A stretch of DNA of 64,000 nucleotides. It comes from Pelomonas baiyunensis (GTDB lineage Bacteria > Pseudomonadota > Gammaproteobacteria > Burkholderiales > Burkholderiaceae_C). The notes under the pieces are model-generated. The model was given only the letters and a program-made list of their open reading frames with translations, was not told the origin of the DNA and searched no databases. How positions within the stretch are numbered: position 1 is the first letter of the stretch; each line of letters begins with the position of its first letter. The stretch lies in contig NZ_JBIGIB010000003.1 of assembly GCF_043555935.1 (NCBI RefSeq), positions 744,001-808,000 of the forward strand, in the 5' to 3' direction. A program made the position numbers and the translations under genes. Below are positions 17,562 through 25,138 of the stretch, piece after piece.

Positions 17562-18245
17562 ATGCCCGTGATCCTGGCCATCGACAGCTCCACCGAGACC
17601 CTGGCTCTGGCCCTTGTGACGCCGGACGGCGTGCAGGCGGCCGAGCTGGATGGCGGCGCCCAGGCCTCGTCGCAGGCCCTGCCGCAGGCCCAAGCCCTGG
17701 TGGCGAAAGCCGGGTTGCGGCTGGCCGATCTGGACGCCATCGCCTACGGCCAGGGGCCGGGCGCCTTCACCGGCCTGCGCACCGCCTGTGCCGTGGCGCA
17801 GGGGCTGGCCTTCGGGCTGGACAAGCCGGTGCTGGCGGTGGACAGCCTGATGCTGGTGGCGCAAGACGCCCACCGCCAAGGCGCGGGCGACGACCTCTGG
17901 GTGGCCATGGACGCGCGCATCGGTGAAATCTATGCCGCGCACTACCGCCTGACGCCCCAGGGCTGGACCGTGCTGGACGCCCCGGCCCTGTACGCCCCGG
18001 CCGCGCTGCGGGCGCACTGGGGCCAGCCGGCGGCGGTGGCCGGCACGGCATTGACGGCCTATGCCGAGGCGCTCGGTCCGGTGGCGTCGCCCTGGCCGCA
18101 GGCCCACTCGCGCGCGCAGGCTCTGGGCACGCTGGCCCTGGCTGCCTGGGCCCGGGGCGACTTGCGCGACGCCGCTGAAGCCTTGCCGGTGTACGTGCGC
18201 GACAAGGTGGCCCTGACCACCGCCGAGCGGGAGCAGCGCGCGTGA
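17562..18245 (+). CDS. tsaB: tRNA threonylcarbamoyladenosine biosynthesis protein TsaB
   Basis: A 227-residue ASKHA-fold protein that scaffolds TsaD and TsaE in making t6A37 of ANN-decoding tRNAs. It begins with ILAIDSSTETLALAL, and the family segment GQGPGAFTGLRTACAVAQGL is well conserved. It opens a tightly packed run: its TGA overlaps the GTG of rimI (GTGA at 18242-18245). The tsaB-rimI pairing is conserved across bacteria. Confidence 0.95.
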   Translation: MPVILAIDSSTETLALALVTPDGVQAAELDGGAQASSQALPQAQALVAKAGLRLADLDAIAYGQGPGAFTGLRTACAVAQGLAFGLDKPVLAVDSLMLVAQDAHRQGAGDDLWVAMDARIGEIYAAHYRLTPQGWTVLDAPALYAPAALRAHWGQPAAVAGTALTAYAEALGPVASPWPQAHSRAQALGTLALAAWARGDLRDAAEALPVYVRDKVALTTAEREQRA

Positions 18246-18721
18246 ACGCGATGGTCGACCGCCCACTGCCGCCCTTCGAGGCCGCCGCCATGCGCGTGCC
18301 GGACCTCACCGAGGTGATGGCGGTCGAGCGCCACGCCTACCCCGTGCCCTGGACGCATGGCAACTTTGTGGACTCCCTCGCGGCCGACTACCCCGCTGAA
18401 GTGCTGCGTGGCCCGCGCGCCGAGTTGATGGGCTACTGGGTCGCCATGCCCGGCGTGGACGAAATGCACCTGCTCAACATCACCGTGGCGCCGGCCTGGC
18501 AAGGGCGCGGGCTGGCGGTGCAGATGCTGGACCGCCTGGTGGAGGTGTGCCGCACCCGCCAACTGACGCAGCTGTGGCTGGAGGTGCGGGTCAGCAACCT
18601 GCGTGCGCAGGCGGTGTATGCCCGCTACGGATTCACCGAGGTGGGCCGCCGACGGGCCTACTACCCGGTGGTGTCGGGCCCGCGCGAAGACGCGCTGCTG
18701 ATGAGCTTGGCGGTCGCATGA
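18242..18721 (+). CDS. rimI: Ribosomal protein S18 alanine N-acetyltransferase
   Basis: A 159-residue GNAT. The acetyl-CoA loop is VAPAWQGRGLAVQML and the C-terminal motif is RAQAVYARYGFTEVGRRRAYYP, which matches RimI. It acetylates the N-terminal alanine of ribosomal protein S18. The GTG start at 18242 overlaps the tsaB stop and its own TGA overlaps the next ATG (ATGA at 18718-18721), so translation is coupled on both sides. Confidence 0.94.
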   Translation: MNAMVDRPLPPFEAAAMRVPDLTEVMAVERHAYPVPWTHGNFVDSLAADYPAEVLRGPRAELMGYWVAMPGVDEMHLLNITVAPAWQGRGLAVQMLDRLVEVCRTRQLTQLWLEVRVSNLRAQAVYARYGFTEVGRRRAYYPVVSGPREDALLMSLAVA

Positions 18722-19650
18722 GCTGGGACGCACGACAACGGGCCATGCTGGCCGAGATGGGCTATCGCCTGCCGCCTGCTGCGCAGGAGGGCGACACCGC
18801 CGTGCTGGACGACGTTACGGACGCCGCTGCGGCGACGGCCCTGCACGACGCCGCCCCGGCCCACCGTTCAGCACCGGCCGTGGAGCGCCCGCGGCCGGCG
18901 GCCCCCGCGCCCGCTCCCGCCCCGCGCGCACCGGCCGTGGCGTCAGCCGCGCCCCGTGACGAGCGAGCCGACCTGCCGACCGATGTGTCTGCTGCGGCCT
19001 CGGCCCGCCCCGCCGTGTCGGCCGCCTCCGCCGTGGCGGGCCTGGTGCCGGCCACGCGCACCGACTTGGCGGGCCTGGATTGGCCGGCCCTGGAGCAGGC
19101 GGTGGCCGGGTGCCGCGCTTGTGGCCTGTGCGAGCAGCGCCGCCAGCCGGTGTTCGGCGCCGGTGCGGTGGACGCGGTGCGGTGGCTGGTGGTGACCGAC
19201 CCGCCCGACGAGGCCGATGACGGCGCCGGTCAACCCCTGGTGGGTGACGCCGGCCGTTTGCTGGACCGCATGCTCGCCGCCGCCGGGCAGCGCCGCGTGC
19301 CCGGGGCGCAGGGCGAGGCCCCCACGGCCTTTGTGACGCCGGTGGTGAAGTGCCGCCCGCCGCGTGGCCGGGCGCCGCAACCTGCCGAGTTGGCCGCTTG
19401 TGAAGCCGTGCTGGCGCAGCAAGTGGCCCTGCTGCGGCCCACGCTGGTGTTGGCCCTCGGGCTGCAGGCGGCGCGTCGGCTCACCGGCTTGAACGAGCCG
19501 CTGGGCCGGCTGCGCGGGCAGGTGCACCGCTGGCATGGGCTGCCGGTGGTGGTGTCCTTCCCGCCGGCCTACCTGTTGCGCGCCCCGGCGGACAAGGCCG
19601 GCGCCTGGGACGACCTGCGCCTGGCCCTGCAGACGGTGGCGGGTCGGTGA
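18718..19650 (+). CDS. Family-4 uracil-DNA glycosylase-like protein
   Basis: A 310-residue protein. A long Ala/Pro/Arg-rich, probably disordered N-terminal region (about 25-110) precedes a UDG family-4 fold. The iron-sulfur cysteines are kept: CRACGLC at 132-138, Cys212 in VKCRPP and Cys228 in AACEAVL, with the family's 16-residue spacing between the last two. The GQPLVGDAGRLLDRML segment also fits. The catalytic motifs, however, deviate: the usual GExPG is TDPPD (160-164) and the usual HPA/HPS is PPA (282-284), so the motif histidine is absent. Related proteins next to rimI in Burkholderiales are called UDGs. Activity here is doubtful. Confidence 0.82.
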   Translation: MSWDARQRAMLAEMGYRLPPAAQEGDTAVLDDVTDAAAATALHDAAPAHRSAPAVERPRPAAPAPAPAPRAPAVASAAPRDERADLPTDVSAAASARPAVSAASAVAGLVPATRTDLAGLDWPALEQAVAGCRACGLCEQRRQPVFGAGAVDAVRWLVVTDPPDEADDGAGQPLVGDAGRLLDRMLAAAGQRRVPGAQGEAPTAFVTPVVKCRPPRGRAPQPAELAACEAVLAQQVALLRPTLVLALGLQAARRLTGLNEPLGRLRGQVHRWHGLPVVVSFPPAYLLRAPADKAGAWDDLRLALQTVAGR

Positions 19651-21722
19651 GCTATCTCGACGAAGCCGACCTGCGACGCCAGGCACTGGACGCCGCGCGG
19701 TTTCGCATGTTGGCCGACCACGTGCCCGCGTGGATCGCGCTGTACGGCGCGTCGGACCACCGCTGCCTGTTCGCCAACCGCGGCTACGCCCAGGCCTTCG
19801 GGCTGACGCAGCAGTCCATCGTGGGCCTGCACTTCAGCGAGATCGTGGGCGCCGAAGCCTATGCCCAGGTGCGTGGGCCGGTAGAAGAGCTGGTGCGCAC
19901 GCGCGAGCCCATCGTTTACGAGCGCTCGCTGACCCGGCCGGATGGCGGCGAGACCTGCCTGGAAGTGCACCTGCTGCCGCAGTTCGACGACCAGGGCACG
20001 CTGCTGGGCAGCTGGGTGCTGGTGTACGACATCACGCGCCACCGCCAGGCCGAACGGCGCCTGCGCGAGAGCGAGCTGCGGCTGGACAAGTTCATGCAGG
20101 CCACGGTGGAGGGCATCCTGTTCCACCGCAATGGTGTGATGACGGACGTGAACCAGCCGCTGATCGAGCTGACCGGCTGGTCGCGTGAAGCGCTTGTGGG
20201 CCAGCATGTGCTGAGCTTCGTGCCCGAGGACGAACTGCCCAAGGTGCGTGAGGTGATGCAGCGCGGCGAGGAGTTGCGCTACGAGACGGTGATCCTGCAC
20301 CGCGACGGCTCGCACATTCCGGTGGAGCTGATCATGCGCACGCTGGTGCGCGACGGCGAGCAACTGCGCATGGCCGTGGTGCGCGACATCCGCGACCGGC
20401 TGGCCCACGAGGCCCGCATCCAGCACCTGGCCCACCACGACGGCCTCACCGGGCTGCTCAACCGCACCGCCTTCATGGAGCGCATGGCGCAGCAGATGCA
20501 GCGGGCCGAGCGCCGCGGCGAGATGCTGGCGCTGCTGTTCATCGACCTGGACAACTTCAAACGCGTCAACGACTCCCTCGGTCACCTGGAAGGCGACCAG
20601 GTGTTGGTGACCGTGTCCGAGCGCCTGGTGGGCGCGCTGCGCAGCAGCGACCTCGTGGGCCGTTTTGGTGGCGATGAATTCGTGGTGCTGCTCAGCGACC
20701 TGGAGAGCCGCGACGACATCGTGGTGGTGTTGGAGGCGTTGCTGTCGGTGGTGGAGGTGCCCGTGAAGGCCGACGGCCGCGCGCTGTCAGTGACGCCGTC
20801 CATCGGCGTGGCGGTGTACCCGGACGACGGCCGCCACCCGAACGAGCTTATCCAGCACGCCGACACCGCCATGTACCGCGCCAAGGCCCGCGGGCGGGCC
20901 ACGTACCAGTTCTTCGAGCCGGCGCTGGCCGAGACGGCCTACGCCGACCTGGTGCTGGAGGCGGAGCTGGCGCAGGGGCTCACCCGCAACGAGTTCGAGC
21001 TGTTCTTCCAGCCCCAGGTGGACGCCGCCACCGGCCAGCTGACCGGGGCCGAAGCCCTGCTGCGCTGGCGCCACCCCAAGCGCGGCCTGCTGAGCCCGGA
21101 CGCCTTCATCTTCGTGGCCGAGCGGCACCGCCTGATGCTCCCGCTGGGCGAGTGGGTGCTGCGCGAGGCCGCCGCCACTGCGCGGCGCTGGCGCGAACGC
21201 GGCCTGACGCAGGGCCACGGCGCCATGCGCATTGCCGTCAACCTCTCCAGCATCCAGTTCCACCTGGACGGCTTTGTGGACACCGTGCAGCGCGTGCTGG
21301 CCGAGGCCGGCGCGCAAGGCCAGTGGCTGGAGCTGGAACTGACCGAGCGCATGCTGGTGGACGACATTCAAGACGCGCCGGCCACGCTGGCCCAACTGCG
21401 GGCGCTGGGCCTGACCGTGTCGGTGGACGACTTCGGCACCGGCTACACCTCGCTGGCCCACTTGACCGAGCTGCCGCTGGACAAGCTCAAGATCGACCAG
21501 GGCTTCGTCGCCCGCCTGCCGGATGACGTCGGCGCACAGGCCATCACCCGGGCCATCGTGCAGATGGCTGTGGGTCTGGGGCTGAGCGTCACTGCCGAAG
21601 GCGTGCGCACGGCGGCCCAGTGGCAACTGCTTGCCAGCTGGGGCTGCCAGCACTTCCAGGGCGAGTTGGTGGGCGCCCCCATGTCGGCCGCGGACTTCGA
21701 AACCTGGGCCCGCACCCGTTGA
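19647..21722 (+). CDS. PAS-PAS-GGDEF-EAL c-di-GMP enzyme
   Basis: A 691-residue soluble signalling protein. It has two PAS-like domains (about 15-130 and 145-255), a GGDEF domain (about 262-420) and an EAL domain (about 435-685). GGDEF is intact at 341-345, and the inhibitory site RSSD is at 332-335, correctly five residues upstream. EAL at 469-471 and the metal and catalytic motifs LTERML, DDFGTG, KIDQGF and AEGV are all present, so both synthesis and hydrolysis are possible. There is no membrane segment. The GTG start overlaps the glycosylase stop (GTGA), placing it in the tsaB-rimI operon. Confidence 0.93.
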   Translation: MSYLDEADLRRQALDAARFRMLADHVPAWIALYGASDHRCLFANRGYAQAFGLTQQSIVGLHFSEIVGAEAYAQVRGPVEELVRTREPIVYERSLTRPDGGETCLEVHLLPQFDDQGTLLGSWVLVYDITRHRQAERRLRESELRLDKFMQATVEGILFHRNGVMTDVNQPLIELTGWSREALVGQHVLSFVPEDELPKVREVMQRGEELRYETVILHRDGSHIPVELIMRTLVRDGEQLRMAVVRDIRDRLAHEARIQHLAHHDGLTGLLNRTAFMERMAQQMQRAERRGEMLALLFIDLDNFKRVNDSLGHLEGDQVLVTVSERLVGALRSSDLVGRFGGDEFVVLLSDLESRDDIVVVLEALLSVVEVPVKADGRALSVTPSIGVAVYPDDGRHPNELIQHADTAMYRAKARGRATYQFFEPALAETAYADLVLEAELAQGLTRNEFELFFQPQVDAATGQLTGAEALLRWRHPKRGLLSPDAFIFVAERHRLMLPLGEWVLREAAATARRWRERGLTQGHGAMRIAVNLSSIQFHLDGFVDTVQRVLAEAGAQGQWLELELTERMLVDDIQDAPATLAQLRALGLTVSVDDFGTGYTSLAHLTELPLDKLKIDQGFVARLPDDVGAQAITRAIVQMAVGLGLSVTAEGVRTAAQWQLLASWGCQHFQGELVGAPMSAADFETWARTR

Positions 21723-21730
21723 ACCTTGTC

Positions 21731-22810
21731 ATGACCCTTCTCGATCTGATCCGCCAGGACATCGCCGCTGCCGGTGGCTGGCTGCCGTTTGACCGCTTCA
21801 TGAGCCAGGCCCTGTACGCGCCGGGCCTGGGCTACTACGCCGGTGGGCGCCGCAAGTTCGGGCAGATGCCATCGGAGGGCTCGGACTTCGTCACCGCGCC
21901 GGAGATGTCGCCGCTGTTTGGCCGGGCGCTGGCGCGCCAGATCGCCCAGGCCATGGAGGCCACCGGCTGCCGCGAGGTGGTGGAGTTCGGTGCCGGCTCC
22001 GGGGCGCTGGCTGCGCAACTCATTGCGGAGCTGGATGCGCTGGGCGCGGGGCTGACGGCCTACCGCATCGTGGAGCTGTCGGGCGAACTGCAAGGCCGCC
22101 AGCGGGAGCGGCTGCAGCACTGGGCCGACCGGGTGGAATGGCTCGATGCCTTGCCCGCGACGCTGGAAGCGGTGGTGGTGGGCAACGAGGTGCTGGATGC
22201 GATGCCCGTGCAGCTGCTGGCGTTCGACGGGCAGGCTTGGCGCGAGCGGGGCGTGGTGGCCACGGCCGAGGGCCTGGCGTTTGACGACCGCAGCACCATG
22301 CTGCGCCCGCCGCTGGAGACCGGTTTCGTGCCCGGCACCGTGACCGAAGTCCACCCGCAGGCCGAAGCCTTCACCCGCACGCTGGCGCGCACGCTCAAGC
22401 GCGGCGCGGCCTTCTTCATCGACTACGGCTTCCCCGAGGCCGAGTACTACCACCCGCAGCGCCGCGGCGGCACGCTGATGTGCCACCAGGCCCACCAGGC
22501 AGACCCCGACCCGCTGGTGGCCGTGGGCGACAAGGACATCACCGCCCACGTCAACTTCACCGGCATCGCGCTGGCCGGGCAGGACGCCGGGCTGGTGGTG
22601 CTGGGGTACACCAGCCAGGCCAATTTCCTGCTCAACTGCGGCATCGCCGACCTGCTGCAAGGCGCGTCGCTGGCGGAGCGGGCCATGGCCCACCGCCTGC
22701 TGGCCGAGCACGAGATGGGCGAGCTGTTCAAGGTGATCGGGTTCGCCCCGCTGAGCGCGCCGTTCGACGCGCTGGGCTTCGAGCGTGGAGACCGTTCGCA
22801 CCGACTCTGA
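21731..22810 (+). CDS. SAM-dependent methyltransferase, MidA/NDUFAF7 family
   Basis: A 359-residue class I methyltransferase. The family opener is FDRFMSQALYAPGLGYYAGG, followed by DFVTAPEMSPLFG and the SAM-binding motif VVEFGAGSGALA. GNEVLDAMPV and FIDYGFPEAEYYHPQR are further family hallmarks. The mitochondrial relative NDUFAF7 methylates an arginine of complex I; bacterial targets are not established. It starts eight bases after the GGDEF-EAL gene in the same direction. Confidence 0.9.
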   Translation: MTLLDLIRQDIAAAGGWLPFDRFMSQALYAPGLGYYAGGRRKFGQMPSEGSDFVTAPEMSPLFGRALARQIAQAMEATGCREVVEFGAGSGALAAQLIAELDALGAGLTAYRIVELSGELQGRQRERLQHWADRVEWLDALPATLEAVVVGNEVLDAMPVQLLAFDGQAWRERGVVATAEGLAFDDRSTMLRPPLETGFVPGTVTEVHPQAEAFTRTLARTLKRGAAFFIDYGFPEAEYYHPQRRGGTLMCHQAHQADPDPLVAVGDKDITAHVNFTGIALAGQDAGLVVLGYTSQANFLLNCGIADLLQGASLAERAMAHRLLAEHEMGELFKVIGFAPLSAPFDALGFERGDRSHRL

Positions 22811-22824
22811 CCGGGAGTGCGTTC

Positions 22825-23139
22825 ATGAAAGCTGTGGGCTGGTGGTGGGGGCTGGCGTTGTGCGCTTCAGGCGCGGCGTTCGCCCAAGACCTGGCGCCTG
22901 GAAATCAGGCCCGCAGCCTGGCCGCCACCTGCGCCACCTGCCATGGCACCGAAGGGCGCGCCCGCGGTGAAGTCCTGCCGCCCCTGGCCGGCATGAAGGC
23001 CGAAGTGATGCTGCAGGCGCTGGCCGATTACCGCAGCGGCGCCCAGCGCGGCACCGTGATGCCGCAGATCGTGAAGGGCTACACCGAGGCGCAGTTGCGT
23101 CTGGTGGCGCAGTACTTCGCCGCCCAGGCCCGGCCATGA
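22825..23139 (+). CDS. Mono-heme class I cytochrome c
   Basis: A 104-residue periplasmic cytochrome. A signal peptide (cut after AFA, about residue 20) is followed by the heme motif CATCHG, with a probable distal Met in GTVMPQ. Its TGA overlaps the start of the flavoprotein gene (ATGA at 23136-23139). Pairing of a small c-type cytochrome with an FccB-like flavoprotein is the layout of flavocytochrome c sulfide dehydrogenase, where this would be the electron-accepting FccA/SoxE-type subunit. Confidence 0.93.
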   Translation: MKAVGWWWGLALCASGAAFAQDLAPGNQARSLAATCATCHGTEGRARGEVLPPLAGMKAEVMLQALADYRSGAQRGTVMPQIVKGYTEAQLRLVAQYFAAQARP

Positions 23140-24395
23140 TCACGCGACGACAGGCCCTGGCCGCCGCCGCCACGCCGCTGGGGCTGAGCGCGTGCGCGGT
23201 GTCGCCGCGCAGCCCGGCTGCGCGGGTGCTGGTGGTGGGCGGCGGCTTCGGCGGTGCCACGGCGGCGCACTACCTGAAGCGCTGGGGCGGCGACGCGGTC
23301 GATGTGACGCTGGTGGAGCGGGAGGCGCAGTTCGTGTCCTGCCCCATGTCCAACCGCGTGATTGCCGGGCTGGCCGACGTCGCTTCGCTGCAGCACTCGT
23401 ACGCCGGGCTGGAGGCTTTGGGCGTGCGGCGTGTGCAGGCCGAGGTGCTGGGCCTGGACCCGGTGGCCCGGCGGCTGGACCTGCAAGGCCGTGCGCCCTT
23501 GACCTGGGACCGCCTGGTGCTGGCGCCGGGCATCGGCTTCATGACCGACACCGTGCCGGGGCTGCAGGCGGCGTTCGACCGCGGCCAGGCCGTGCATGCC
23601 TGGCGCGCCGGCCCGCAGACGCTGGCCCTGCGCCGGCAGCTGCAGGCCCTGCCCGACGGCGGCGTGGTGCTGATGAGCATTCCCAAAGCGCCCTACCGCT
23701 GCCCGCCCGGCCCGTACGAGCGGGCCTGCCTGGTGGCGGACTACCTGCGCCGGGCCAAGCCGCGCGCCAAGTTGCTGGTGCTGGATGCCAACCCGGAAAT
23801 CCAGAGCAAGAAGGCCCTGTTCGAGCGTGCCTTCGCCCAGCACCATACCGGCGTGCTGGAGTACCGGCCGAATGCCGAGCTGCTGGAGTTGCGGCCCGAT
23901 GGCACGGCCCGCTTCGAGTTCGAGGACGTGAAGGCCGATGTGCTCAACCTCATCCCACCGCAGCGCGCCGGCGACCTGGCGCTGCCGTTGGCGAACATGA
24001 ACCGCCGCTGGGTGGGGGTGGACTGGCTGACGCTGGAGGCGCAGGCCGCACCCGGCGTGCATGTGGTGGGCGACGCGCTGTTCGCCGCGCCGGGCATGCC
24101 CAAATCGGCCCACCTCGCCAACCAGCAGGCCAAGGTGGCCGCAGCCGCCGTGTTGGCGCTGCTGACCGGCGAGCCGGTGAACCCGGCCCCGGTGGTGATG
24201 AACACCTGCTACAGCTTCGTCACGGCCGACCTGGCCGCCCACGTGGCCTCGGTGCACCAGTACGACCCGCCAGGGCGCACGCTGCGGGCGGTGCCCGGCG
24301 CTGGCGGCGTGTCAGCAGCTGCGAGTGCGGCCGAGGCCGACATCGCGCGGGGCTGGGCCGAGAACATCTGGGCTGACACCCTGGCCCTGCGCTGA
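23136..24395 (+). CDS. fccB: Sulfide dehydrogenase flavoprotein subunit (FccB/SoxF-like)
   Basis: A 419-residue exported FAD protein. The N terminus (ITRRQAL...LSAC) looks like a Tat signal. The FAD Rossmann motif is VLVVGGGFGGATAA (31-44). FccB-type segments FVSCPMSNRVIAG, APGIGF, YRCPPGPYERAC and GDALFAAPGMPKSAHLANQQ are present. Cys189 and Cys358 (VVMNTCYS) are at the positions expected for the redox-active disulfide that takes sulfide; Cys69 and Cys198 are extra. Electrons would pass to the coupled cytochrome. A role in sulfide detoxification or thiosulfate metabolism is inferred. No other sox genes lie in the window. Confidence 0.9.
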   Translation: MITRRQALAAAATPLGLSACAVSPRSPAARVLVVGGGFGGATAAHYLKRWGGDAVDVTLVEREAQFVSCPMSNRVIAGLADVASLQHSYAGLEALGVRRVQAEVLGLDPVARRLDLQGRAPLTWDRLVLAPGIGFMTDTVPGLQAAFDRGQAVHAWRAGPQTLALRRQLQALPDGGVVLMSIPKAPYRCPPGPYERACLVADYLRRAKPRAKLLVLDANPEIQSKKALFERAFAQHHTGVLEYRPNAELLELRPDGTARFEFEDVKADVLNLIPPQRAGDLALPLANMNRRWVGVDWLTLEAQAAPGVHVVGDALFAAPGMPKSAHLANQQAKVAAAAVLALLTGEPVNPAPVVMNTCYSFVTADLAAHVASVHQYDPPGRTLRAVPGAGGVSAAASAAEADIARGWAENIWADTLALR

Positions 24396-24408
24396 CTCGG
24401 GGCTGGTC

Positions 24409-24843
24409 TTACCAGCTGCCGACGTTGGGCATGGACGCCCAGGGCTCGGCCGGCGGCAGCGCCGGGCCGGCTTGCAGCAGCTCGATGGAGATGCCGTCGG
24501 GCGAGCGGACGAAGGCCATGCGGCCGTCGCGCGGCGGGCGGTTGATGGTCACGCCATGGTCCACAAAGCGCTGGCAGGCGGCGTAGATGTCGGGCACTGC
24601 GTACGCCAGGTGGCCGAAGTTGCGGCCGCCGGTGTAGACCTCGGCGTTGCCGTTGGCGTCGGGCCAGTTGTAGGTCAGCTCGACCTGGGCGTCTTCATCG
24701 CCCGGCGCGGCCAGGTACACCAGCGTGAAGCGGCCGGCTTCGTACTCTGAGCGCTTCACTTCCACGAGGCCCAGGGCGTCGCGGTAGAACTTCATCGAGG
24801 CGTCCAGGTCATGGACGCGAACCATGGTGTGCAGGTATTTCAT
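24409..24843 (-). CDS. gloA: Lactoylglutathione lyase (glyoxalase I)
   Basis: A 144-residue VOC-fold metalloenzyme that isomerises the methylglyoxal-glutathione hemithioacetal. All four metal ligands are seen: His5 (KYLHTM), Glu55 (QVELTYN), His78 (FGHLAY) and Glu121 (SIELLQ), very close to the E. coli positions. The start at ATG 24843 gives the standard length; the longer frame adds unrelated residues. It converges on fccB with a 13-base gap. Confidence 0.93.
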   Translation of the reverse strand: MKYLHTMVRVHDLDASMKFYRDALGLVEVKRSEYEAGRFTLVYLAAPGDEDAQVELTYNWPDANGNAEVYTGGRNFGHLAYAVPDIYAACQRFVDHGVTINRPPRDGRMAFVRSPDGISIELLQAGPALPPAEPWASMPNVGSW

Positions 24844-25020
24844 GCCGGCATTGTCAGCCGCAGGGCGGTGCCCTGGCATGCGCGGGGCCTTGGCCTGAGC
24901 GCCGGCGGGCTCGGTGGCCGGACGGACAAGACGTAAGCAAATCATTGCTAGGGGCGTGACGCGGGCGTGAGTGCTGGCGCGGCCTGGCGGGGGTTACCGG
25001 GAGTTTCTCGGTCACAAGGA

Positions 25021-25089
25021 CTTACGGATGGCGGCGCTTGCTTACGCGCCGTGTGCGGTGACTCTCGACGATGGAACCGGTTCCTTACG
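25021..25089 (+). repeat. CTTACG direct repeats and palindrome upstream of the protease gene
   Basis: CTTACG occurs at 25021-25026, 25041-25046 and 25084-25089, and inverted at 24932-24937, within an otherwise empty 295-base gap (24844-25138). A perfect 12-base palindrome GGAACCGGTTCC lies at 25073-25084, 55 bases before the protease start. These may be regulator sites; no promoter is obvious. Chance is possible for six-base units. Confidence 0.35.
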
Positions 25090-25138
25090 GCATTGCTGCC
25101 GCCACCCATCGCGCCGCCCGGGCGCAGGAGACCTTCCC

